From: Morinoia aosen
Lineage: Eukaryota > Arthropoda > Malacostraca > Amphipoda > Talitridae
Length of the DNA stretch: 64,000 nucleotides
NCBI GenBank assembly: GCA_030386875.1
Contig: CM059575.1
Span: forward strand, 51,118,859-51,182,858
Reading direction: 5' to 3'
In this document: one piece after another, positions 36,401 to 48,400 of the stretch
Layout: every line of letters starts with the position of its first letter
Numbering within the stretch: position 1 is the first letter of the stretch
Position numbers and translations under genes: made by a program
Notes under the pieces: model-generated
The model's database searches: none
Told to the model about the DNA's origin: nothing
Seen by the model: the letters and a program-made list of their open reading frames with translations, nothing else

Positions 36401-39400
36401 TCAAAGTTGTTTTATAATTCTAAATTAATGGCAGTATGCATCCATTCAGATAATCATGTTCAGAGGTACTTTTATGTTACAGATACACATAGTATCGAGG
36501 ATTTATTTGCACTCATTTGAAGATTTACATGCCTGAAATTCCACTTTATCACATTTATGAAATCAAATGTGCATGCAATTACAAATGATTGCCACTGGAC
36601 GATGTGTAGATTTAACCATTAAAAGAAATGAGCAAATGCGATTCACTGAGCACTTATGTACGATACCATTTGATAACAATTTATTTGAGTACATTACTAC
36701 ACAGATACAATCCTGCAATAGCAATAAAAATTGTGCCATCCCTTCAAATGAATAGGCCTAGGCAAATATCAGCAAAAAAAATGAAACCTGTTTTTACAAA
36801 AATCGTTTGAACAAGCAAAAACAGACTTCGTTGCTATATTTATTTTAAAGGTTAAATCTACATATCATCCAATGGTAATCTTTCATAGTTGCATGCATAT
36901 ATGACTATATATGTGATAAAACGAAATTTCACGCATATTAATCTCTATATGAGTAATTAAATCCTCGATACTACTATGTGTATGTGCATGTGTAACATAA
37001 AATTGTCTTTGAACATAAATATTTGAATGGATGCGCACTGCCATCAATGTAGAATTGAAAAACAACTTTAATGTATAGTTAATACGAAGTTTATATAATT
37101 GATTTCTATATGTTACTCCGTTCAAAGATCTGCATCACACTCTGCCTCCTAGTGCTGGATACTCATTACTTTTAATTTGAATTTGACTTGCATTAATTTG
37201 AACTTGACTCTGATTAATTTGAACTTGACTGGGATTAATTTGAATCTGACTTGGATTAAACTGAACTTATCTTGGATTAAATTGATCTTGACTTGGATTA
37301 ATTTGAAGTGAAAAAGGTGTATTAAAAAACTAAAAACACCGGCCAAAACCCCGGCTTAGGGCACTATTTTGCCGGGGCCGGGGCCGGGGTCTGCAAAAAT
37401 GTTCGGGGCTTGCCGGGGCCGGGGCCGGGGTCAGCCAAAATGGCCGGGGTTGGCCGGATCCGGGGCCCCGGTCGGTCTATACTCACAGTAAAACTTTGAG
37501 TTGATTTGCACACTCAGTATCATCGAGGGAAAACAAGTGAAGGGATTTCATTCCGGAACATACTTCTTCTTTCCAGTTGAAGACGAAGGTTGCCGTCAAA
37601 CGTGTGTATCAGATGACAGTCAGATTTTGCTCCATACATGCCGGTAAACAGTATCGAGAAAATTATTTGCTAACTCAGTCGAGCTATACGTGCCTCGTGT
37701 GCTTTGACACGTGTTCATGGATTTGAGGCATTTTTTTACTGAAAAAGGTTTCAATCTTGATGGAGACGTTCACCTGTAGTCGAAGCTCTGAATTACATTA
37801 CTCTCCCCAACAGAATTACTTGTAAAAAACAGTTCAAACTCCATTGTTGAATATCTTGTAGACACCCTTCTGTTACTCATGGGTGAAACTACTAGAATCC
37901 AAAAATCATCGGCAGTGTCTTTTCAACCTGATGCTAGAGTTGCTGCTACCAGCTGTGAATTTATTGAGAGAATTTAAGTATTATTGATTGATATCATACT
38001 AGGACTGGTGAATTCTTTCCTACATGTGAAAACCATAGAAAATGAGTGAAGTAACTCCACGAACAGTTTTATTTTAACTTTTAAGGTTATCAGTGAAGAG
38101 TTCAGCGACAACGGCACATGCAGCTACTACACAGCGCGAGAAAGAATTGTTGGAGGTGCGCTGTCGTTCATCTTCCCGAAGAACAGTTCCTACAAGCCTT
38201 ACTTTGACCAACAGTAAGTGACTGTATTTTAACTGACCAATGAATGATCAACTATCATGCTATGAGCCTGGTTATTGTTACATTCAGAATATTCGGTTCT
38301 CATTCTCGGTGACTACTGGTTTTGTTTGTTACAAGTTTATGGTTGTTATCTCTACTTTATTTTCAGTATATTAGGTTGGTACAAAAGTAATATCCAATTT
38401 AAGGATCTAGTATAAAAATGAGTCAGCCATTGAAAACGGAAATCTTTTTCGTTACTATCATTCAATGCTTTCAGTGACCTCATTTCACCTTTCAACAAGA
38501 TAGAATTTTAGGATAAAAAAATTGTGTAGAATCAAGATACACATTCAATTCGTTTCCAATTTCTTTTCTTGTTGTTAACCAAAGTCCACAAAAATGGTTC
38601 TGTAGTCCTCAGAACATATGGAAATCATAACCAAGTTGAATGAGCTAACTGTCTTACAATTTCCATAGGAATTACTGTAGGATTCTCGGACACATGAACA
38701 CTTTATTTTTCGGGTTCAAATGTTCTTGGACGATTTTTTTTATGCCTCTTTTAAAGGGAAGTCACCAAATCGTAACCGAGAAAAACATCTCCTACAACTT
38801 CTTTCGTTCTCTACATCATCCCCGTAAGTGTTCTGAATAGATTTTGCTGCATCACTTGCATCAACACCATTAGGCGGAGCAAGCTTGGATGCCAATATTT
38901 ATGAAAAATATGAACGTATAGGAGATAATCTGAAAGAAAATCGTTTCGGTCAGTTAAAGAAATATATTACACTTATAACAGAATGTAAATAATTGACAAA
39001 TCTAATTTTAAGCAGCTGTTCTAAAAATCGGACATTACTTTTGCTCCAATCTGATACTTTCAGTTATTCCAGTGTACAATTCACGACTATAATTTGAATA
39101 ATTCTATACTCGAATTTGAGGATATCTCGAACTTCTCTACCCAAATTGTGAGCACAATTTCAGAGTAGATTGACGCTATGTAGAATTGACAAGATATATT
39201 TTCCATTTATATTATCTTGTTAAATTATATTTGAGCTGAATTTTGTATTTATATTGTATTTACAATACTATCATCCGTATTAATCATAGTTGTAAGTACT
39301 TAATTGAATGAAGATCTGTTCACGAATACAAAAAATTTGTACTATATCGAGCATGTTCAAATAAAAGAAGTATTCCATATTCATGAACTTAAACCTACCT

Positions 39401-42400
39401 TTAACGAACATACAAATAATTTTTTTTTGCGCTAAAATTGTTCAATTGGACTGTGGCGTAGAAGTTTGGAACCTCCGCTTGAAAGTTCATTTTGCCTCTA
39501 TCTCTGGTGCTGTTAACATATTTATGGTGTGCGATAACAACTAGTCTTCTGTAATTTCAATCTTGTCGTATAAAAGTTGTTCTGTCTAGTCTTCTAATGC
39601 TGTGATTACCAACATTTGAATTCAGCGTAATGTAGCTTAAATTTTGAATTTACATTAATTTTATCAATGTGACCATGTGTTCCTCTGTATTTTGCAGGCT
39701 GATAATGACGTTCGAAACATCGCAACGTTGCCTTTTAGAGACTGACGGTTATAGAATTTTAACAATTGAGTTTTCTTTTTAGTACAAATGATAAGTGATT
39801 ATCTTCGTATTTAACACGTGTAGAAGTAGAATAATTAGGTTGAAAAGTTGGAAAAGAAAAAATTGTCCTGAACTTGAAGCATAAAATGAGACCTCATTAG
39901 GTATGAAGAAAAGACTCCATTATTTTGCACTTAATCGCACTACTTTTTTCAACCTATAGCTAAAAACTAAATAATAAACTTCATGATCACAGAAAGCTTT
40001 GTTGGACCTGCGCTCTACGGGATGGTAAAATATCTCTGACAAGTATTTGTGACTACAGGTTCGTTCGCATGAAGAGAACGTTTGATTTAGATCTTGAACA
40101 ATTCATATACCTTTAACATATGCAATGTTACCAGCCAGACTCAAGGATAAACTTAAAATATAATAGATAATATTAAAGTAATGTGAGAATATTAAGTTAT
40201 CTACTGAAGTAGCCCTAAATTTCAGAGGAGAAACCGAGTAACGTACTGAAAACAAGACAATGGGCTTATATTTCAACCTTAGGTTTAGTTATAAGCAGAT
40301 ATCATGTGCACTATAATTTCAAATTGTGAGCACAATTTCATAAACTTTATTTATCATCTTTCTTCAATAGAAGTCTTTTTTTTACATCAGTGGCTCAGTA
40401 TGTAGAGTTTCTCTAGTAACGTATTTATAGATATGAAAAGGGGTTAAAAACGATATTTTGTCTCATGTTAATTTGATTTCGTATTTTTATTATTTTTGCT
40501 TGTCTTTTATTTGTTCAGTTTTCGAGAGCAAATAAGATTCAGTCTTAATTTTAATTTTAATATCGAACAGATAACGAACACCGCGAATATCATCAGGTGT
40601 GGAATTCCAATTTTTTCACATGGAACATTGTATGCAATTGCTCACAAGAACGGGAATGGCTACAAATCAATTTCGAAGCAATTTGATGTCTCTGCATCAA
40701 CAATTCATAGCATTGTACAGAAATATAAAACATTTATCTCAATTCAGAACTTTATAGGACGATGAAGAACGAAGAAAATTCCACTCGGATCAGCGAGATA
40801 AGTTGTGGGAGAAGTGAACAAAGACCCGAAAATTACAGAGAAAGCTTTTTGCCAAATTTGTGTGTGGAGGATATTGAAATTCCCAGATCAATACTCCAAA
40901 GAATAGTCAAGAAGGAAAGATGCAGACCAATGAAAACGCTCATTGCGGCTATTTACGTTAAAAGTGTGATTAGCTTTTACGTAAAAATATATTAATAATG
41001 AAACAAGCTTCTAGTCATCGGTTCTGCGGTCAAATGACATGAAGATAGAACTTTTCAGTCACAGGGATGTTCCATTTGTCTGGCAAAATAACAAGAAACT
41101 TTCAAGCTGAAAAATACCATTTCAACGATGAATCATGGTGGTGGCGGAAGACGTATGTTTTGCAATTTTTTCTAGATCTATGGAACTGGAAACCTTGTGA
41201 GAGTGAAAGGAATCATGAAATTAAGTAAATATATCAAAATTATCTCTGAAAATTCAAAAAGTCTAGCGAAGCTCTAGATCTTGGACTCTATGTGGTTTCT
41301 GAACCTGATAACGGTTTCAAGCATACTGAAAATTTTTCAAAGAAATGATTGAAATAAAATGAAGTTAACGTTTTGAAGTGGTCAAGCAAAGTCCAGAACT
41401 GAATCCAATCGGAAACTTCAGGAGGATTGTTGAGAAAATTTTACAATGCAAGGCAACTCAAGAACTTTGAAGAGTGGAAAAAATGATAAAGGAGGAGTGG
41501 TCGAAATTTTTTCCTGATATACAGAAACCTAGAAGTGAATTATAGAAAACGTCTGGAGGTGGTTATCAAAAATAAAGACTTTCCAACAGGACATTGAGAT
41601 GAGTACAAATAATAAAATAAATATGAATGCTATGTGAGTGCTATTTATGTTGATAATTTATCTAAAATATAATTTTCTCAAAAAACTTTAGATTTGCGTT
41701 CCTTTTCAGAACACCGTCAAAAACTTTCAGTATAACCATTGGGAAAGAAGAAGTCGACTGAAGGTTTTACTTGAACACACTCAAAAATAAAACAAGGGTA
41801 CGAATAATCTCGGGTGTAACTGTACGAATAATAAAACAGAAAATACTGTGGAGTGGACTTCAGGGATGCATCTTTCTGGGACTTACGTTTAAATTTCAAA
41901 ATTTCAAGTTTGCGCGAAGGACGACCACTTTCTAGCAAGAGCATTGAGAAGCCAGAGAGTGTCCTGGGAGTCTGGCCTTTCCTTATAGCTCGATTGATAT
42001 CTGAAACACTGAGACTCTAAATCATTCGTGTGTGATTGTTTAAATCAAGTCTTTATATCGAACTATGCAGAAGAGAGAGCCACGATACATAATTTACGTA
42101 GTTTACTAGTCCTAAGAAGCATTTCTATCTTTCATCTCTGCTCCTGATATTCTTCCATGAAATTAATTCCATTCTAAATTCTTTTACTGCATGTCAAATA
42201 CGAATTATCTTTTGACATTCTATCTCCCATCATTTAATTCTCCCTTCTTGTTTTTATCGGGTTTAAAATATTTGAAACAGAGTATTCTATTTTTGCTACT
42301 TATAAATGTAATTTATGCTTTCCCTTTGTATGTATGCTCATCCTAAATTCATACATGCAATTACGAGTGGGTTCATGCTATAGCTTTGTTTTGAGTTTAT

Positions 42401-45400
42401 GTAGTTTAACGATTTCAGAAATAGCGTTTTTTATTAAATTAATGTGTTTGGTTTACATGTTTACCTCGAATTGGTTAGCAATAAAATATTATAATATTCC
42501 AGTGGTGGGCATCGGTCCTCAAAATATTATTCCGATCCCGGTCTATGGCTAATTCCAAGTACGACCTTCCGATCTGCCGATCCTAAGATTTTAAGTCCCC
42601 CGTCACGTCCGCCGTCTTGTTGTGGATGTCGCTCACTGTATGTTCGCTGGCCATCGCCGCTCGCATTTCTGACCCTAGTGCTGCTGCTGGTCATGGGAGT
42701 AAGAATCTTTTCATGTCTGCTTTGGTTAGATTAGAATCACTGGATATCAATTCTTTATCTACATGTAACAGCGAAACAGAAATGTGAAACAACGAAATAT
42801 CACTTTTCGTTTGAACCTGTAAAATATAGAAGTAATTCATAATTGCTTAGACGCTCGATCAACAATAATTTATTTCTATACATTATTTGCATAGGAGACA
42901 ATATTGCCACAAATTACGTTCACAATATAATAATTTTGTTCGCTATTAAGGCTTCAAACGTCCAATAAGGTTAAATCGCTGAAAAGAGTGAGAAAATTGA
43001 AGAAATCATGAAACAGTAGTAGTACTGGAGTACTAAAACTCGAGAGGTCGCACAAGCGTATTAACACTTCCAGAGCAGTAGACCGACTGGTACACAGCTT
43101 CAAAATTAGTAACTGTGTTTGAAGCTCCGTACAAGAAGAAACAACATCTACTCGAGACGGATTGGTGGTCTTCGTTTTGTTTTCATTTTTTCCGTTACGG
43201 CCGGGATCGGGATCGGACTTATATTTTGCAAGAGCAACAATCCTCGCACTTCTGATCTTTTCCACCAGGAGGTTCCGATCTTCGAGTCCGATCCCGATGT
43301 GGAAGATCGATCGTGATCGGGAGATCGGAAGTTCGGACTTAGGATCCGGACTCCCACCACTGTTGTTTTCCATTTTCTTATTATTTTCTGAGTTACTTCC
43401 ACAGTGAAGTTGAAAGGGGTTAGATTGATCATATATAAATTTTTAATTAGTGGAAGTGTTGCCATCCAGCACTGCCCCAATACATACAACGACAGTAGTT
43501 TGTCATCTCTGTTAAATGTAGGTAAAAAATGTTTCCATACATTTTGTGGTTCTTGCTGCTTTCTTTACAGTTTGAAAGTACATGGTGCTCAAACATGATT
43601 GCCTCTATTGATGTGAGTAGTAACATTGTTTACAAAACATAAGTATCTCAATTTGGATCATTGGAAGTTTGTTTTTCATTTTCATGATGCAGTACATACT
43701 ATGCTTCTTTCAGGTATGGGAGGAATGTCAGCTTAGGGATCGAGAGACTTAATTCAATTAACCGTTTCGTCTTACAAAGATGATAGTGCCTTCTGCCTCC
43801 CTAAAGTTGGTTGTATTTTTAATGAGCTGATACTATGAAACGAAGGGAATTTTGTGATCAGCTGTAAAAGTACAGCTGAAACACCAGCGTATCGCCTCCG
43901 TTGGTAAATCCTTCTTATGTACAAAACGAATCTAACTATATATACAGGAGCTCAAAGCTCTTTCAAGAACAACAATGGTGGCTAATGAGGTCTGGTGAAA
44001 AAACGCACTTTATAGTCTCAAAATTTTCATACAAACTTTCCAAACTTCTCCCCTTTGCAGCAATCCCTGTTGCATGCGGCACAATGATCTCATCTTTTCT
44101 TCCTCAGCTCACTGGCTCTATGGAACTTAGATTTTTTGCGAGCACTCAAAGCTGTGTCTGCGAATTTTCTTGAATTTTACAACGGTTAAGAAATGACGTC
44201 GTTCCGAGGAAAATTCAAGTTCAGGAAATATTCTGTCCAGGCCAAATCTCTTATGGGGCTGGGAGAGGATGGCGGTTTTGTTCTTGGTCAAGAATTTCCG
44301 AACGAGTAGAGACCAGTGGTTGAGCTCGTTAACAAAATTCAGCAGTTTCACAGCCCAAGCCTCTTCCGGAGCACATTTTCCGGCAAGCGTCTTAAAACTG
44401 CTGCTGGGTACTGCAGTTTAACTGTACGACACGAATTCATGACAGCTAACCTCACGATAATCAAAATAAATTATCGACATCGACTTCACATTTGACCGAT
44501 TTATGCGAGCAGATTTCGGTGATTTCAGCCTACAGAAGCATGGCTGAAGTTTCATAACACGATTCTTATACCAAAGCAAAAAATGCAACATTTAAACTCT
44601 ACTCCAAATATTTCTTCGGCATCATTCAGTCATTAATTCTCGAATGGTGACTGCCTGCATGTTCCCATCTTTATCGGAAATAAACTGTTTTTCTTTTTTC
44701 TTTCTTTCTTACTTACAACTCTAATTCGAAGCTATAGTACGACGCGAAGCGACAATTTGATCCCAAAGAATGCCGCGTGGCTTTGTTTTTTTGCAGATAA
44801 TTGAGCAACGTTATGGTTTGAGAGAAATTTCACGGGATGAACTTTTTTAAAGTACTTCGCAAATACCCTCGTTGGCTGTTTTTCCGTAAGATCATAGGGA
44901 AGAATACCAAGCGAAAAAAAATATATTTGAAAATGTTATACAGGTGAGCAAATCTTACGACTCGATAGCTCAATTTTGGACCGTAACTGGTATGTCTCAG
45001 CGTTTAAGCAGTTTTTGGACGTTGCTACCACTTACCCAGGTTACGCCGTATGGTCGCCGGAGGGCTGATATCGCAGATGGTCGCCAGCTACTCGTCGAAC
45101 AGCACCCCTTGTCTCGCTTCGCCCGGGTCTGAGCCCGGCAGGCAGAGGCAGGCCTTCTACAGGTTTGCAGACCTCGGAGGCGTGTTCGTCTTGCTTCTCT
45201 GGGGTGAGACTTTCCATTTCTAAGTCTCTCGAATGGCTAGTGAAGCACTCAGGACTTACGGTATGCAGTGCATATGTATTGCTATACGGTATGCGTACTG
45301 CAGTGCATATGTATTGTTGTGATGCTAATATATTTCTTTTCTATCGTATCGTTGCGCTCTCGCTTCCTAATTTTCCAGGTCGGCGGAACTTTTCTATATT

Positions 45401-48400
45401 CTCATCGTCAAATCAGTCATGAAGTATTTTCTTTCGTTAATAATGGGTTAACTTCTTTTTATTGTAATATAAAGTATACTGCCCCAACACATATAGGAAC
45501 GAGTAAACTATTTCTTTTAATGATAAAGATATTTTGCAATGTACCTAATGATAATTATAATTAAATTCGGTAACGTGGTCTTAATGTCGTGCCCACAGAT
45601 ACTCGTAAAGATTCAGAACAGTCGTTTCACTTCTTTTCAAAACAAATTGGAATTAATTCACTTAAAGTAAAAATTGGAATTAGAATAAGCAACGCGTCTT
45701 CTTTCACTCTATGACTTGAAACAAACCCAAAAGAGCGCAATTTAGCAAACCAAACGGATTAGGATGCTCAACTTAATAGCTGTCGGCGCAGATGTATAAT
45801 TTAGTAGGAGCGGAATAGAGCGTTTTGACCGCTCAGTAAGAAGTCATTGAATCGGTGACCGAGAGCATTTAAAACAGCAAGATAGCAATTGCTTAACCCT
45901 TTGTGAGGGCGTATTTCACGGAACTTATAAGTATTACGTCAAGATGAAAGGCCAAGTTCACTGCCTTTAATAGAATAACTAAGAGGGATTCAGTGCGACA
46001 GCCAACACCTAGCGGGTGAGGCACCTGGAGTTACATATTGCTCGTGTCCAGTTGTGTTGAGACCTCGGTACCTACAGTACCCACTGTCCTCGGCTGAACC
46101 AACAAAACCAGACGCCTTGAAGTCAATCCCCTGAGATGAACACACTCACCTAATGGGACAATATATAAAGCGTCCTCACGTACAAAGATATATACCAGTA
46201 TACCTAAATAAATCAATAACTTTTAAATGAATTCTTATTGTGAAACCGGCCAGAAAATATCAAATTCTAACATTATAAATAGAGGCAAGAGAGATTTGGT
46301 GATGCTAATATAGGGTAACGTCATAAGATTGTCTCGACATGTACTCCAGCTTGTTTACGTTGGTGTTTTAGTCACGTTGGTCTTTTCCTTATTTTTTTGA
46401 AGATTTCTTGAATGGCAGTTGCTGGAGACCCCGGAGGCAGACAGACGTAAGCGGGAACGCAGACATAACGCGTTCGTGACGTGGGTGATGCCGTGGTGTG
46501 AGGATGCTTTATTCCGAGGGGAAGGTGGCCAGAATATTTGTAGCATGAGAGTAGATGAAATGTTAGAAAACTCGCGACGACTTATATCTTCAAGTACCAT
46601 CGACATAATTCTTTTTAGAGAGTCGACATGAAGACTCATGTCAGTTGCGACATTCGTTTTATAGCATAAAAATATTCATGAGTAAACTCAGGATATGACG
46701 AATCATATCTGTATGACCGATGCATCAAACTGTATGTACTAACTTTTTGCGAATTAAAAAAAAGAACATGACGAAAGTGTTCAAGCGTGTAAAATTACTG
46801 TGTTTATAATTAACTTATCATTCAATCACCATTGAAGATTAAGTTTTTCATCCAAGGCTTTAATTTAATTTCATTTTACTTTTCGATATCTGAGGTTTAT
46901 CGTGTTGCTGTACAAGCTTGGTTCCTCGTTTTTATGGTCTTGTGCGAGACATCTACACGTCTGAAAAACTTCAATTCTCTATCAGTACTTTTTCTGAAGC
47001 AAAAAAGTGAAAGACGATGAACAAAGTAGATAGTCAAAAACTGTACCATTTACAGGCACAGAATTGTCCTCCAAGCGAATATTTTTCCGAGCCTACGAGG
47101 TTAGTTTTTTGACAGAAATAAAATTAAAACCAAATTTGAAAATGAGTTTACTTTTTGGTCAAACTCAATGTTCCTAAGGTTAGAATATGTGTTCAAATAG
47201 GTGATCTTCAGCTCCCGCACATTTCTGGGTACATCTCACATGTCATTTTGAACTTGGCACCACGGTATACCGTGTTTTGCACCAAGATATCCTCTAGGAT
47301 TTTTATGCTTCCCACTTGAATCGCATCTCAAAGACTGTCCCGCTCGCGGGATCATCGTGATGTTCGAGCACACCTGGATCAGAAAGTACCAGTCCAGTGG
47401 AGAGGACGCAGGGAACTAATCGGGTCTCCAGCATGCTCTCCAAACCTTGCTCTACTAAAGTTGTTTATAAATTACAGTAAAAGTTGAGGCATACAGGCGT
47501 AAACTACTTGATCTGGACATGCTTTGGAATGCAATTAATGTGTTGCTCGCAAAAATCCCATTGGACACCTTAATTGGTGTGCGGTACGAAATCAGGTGGG
47601 ACTCGTACGTACCCAGAAATGTATCGGTGCTGAATGCCACCAACTCAAATATTTATTCTAACCTTTGGATCGCTTAAAGCGATTAAAAAGTATCATTTGT
47701 CAAATCGGATTTTAATTTTGTCTTGCACAAACATTTCACCTCATAGGTTAAAAAATGAATTTCTATGACAGTTCTAAGTACTCAATATGTTTTTGAAGCT
47801 CGCTGTACAAGTTGATAATTGATCTATATTAAAAATGACTATCGTATTATTTGTCGACAAGAAATTTTCATTTTTAAATTTTTTACTCAAGACAAGTGAT
47901 GGACAAAGAGAAATATCCTCAACCGAAGACCGATCTCAATCTTGGTGCCACCGCACTTACAATTGCTGAAGTTCGATTATGAGTATTAGAAATTATATGG
48001 CATTGCTCAAAATACCCAATGAAAGAAAAGACCAACGTGACTAAAACACAAGTGTAAACAAACTGGAGTACATGTAGAGACAATCTTATGGCGTTACCTT
48101 ATTAGTTCATCTTAAAGTGTCAAGTTCTTTCTTTATCGACAATTGAAACGTAGCTTGTGAAAAGGATATTGCTATTGAATTAGAATAACAGCTGCTTTAT
48201 ACAAAACAGTATTTCCAGAGAGAAGTAAACTTCTAACTGATCAGCAGACTTTTAAACAATCAAAACCTTTTAACACATTTTGCGTCATTTCCAACCGCGA
48301 TGGGAAAAATCAATTGAACTCCAAAGCTATCCTCAGTAATTGACGTACAGCTATTTTCCTAAAAAGAGGAGGCTTAAATTTTTATGCATATAAAAGGAAA

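Larger units (their letters stand above)
32656..37481 (+). mobile_element. hAT-superfamily DNA transposon (broken) carrying three nested elements
   Basis: Both ends carry the perfect 16-bp inverted repeat TATAGACCGACCGGGG. The 8-bp duplication CTCACAGT flanks it at 32648-32655 and 37482-37489. Subterminal arrays of GGCCGGGGCCGGGG fill about 32678-32775 and 37365-37460. On +, from about 35048, a BED-type zinc finger (SAVWDYF, CTICEANIRRG) is followed by the N-terminal half of a hAT transposase, with stretches such as NKTFQVPSEEVITTRLIPDL and SFMSITAHWI. It carries several stops and frameshifts, and the C-terminal half is missing. Insertions: a TA-flanked MITE (32961-35058) with a Penelope-like element inside it, and a foldback element (35931-37312). 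Confidence 0.85.

Noticed and set aside
36567-36755. A 62-codon + frame in the loop of the foldback element
   Set aside because: There is no family resemblance, and it is likely chance in AT-rich DNA.
39144-40341. Two lac-operator-like near-palindromes (AAATTGTG-AG-CACAATTT)
   Set aside because: This is eukaryotic DNA. The likeness to a bacterial operator is chance, and only the local duplication is worth noting.
45050-45132. The frame reading VTPYGRRRADIADGR across exon 7
   Set aside because: It is the wrong frame. The receptor frame is fixed by LRRMVAGGLISQM and by splice phase on both sides.
46419-46631. A + frame at 46419-46631 behind a CAG as the last receptor exon
   Set aside because: It lies inside the mariner-like element, has no membrane segment and, in the required phase, reaches a stop at once. 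The exon at 54370-54455 fits phase and completes M4.
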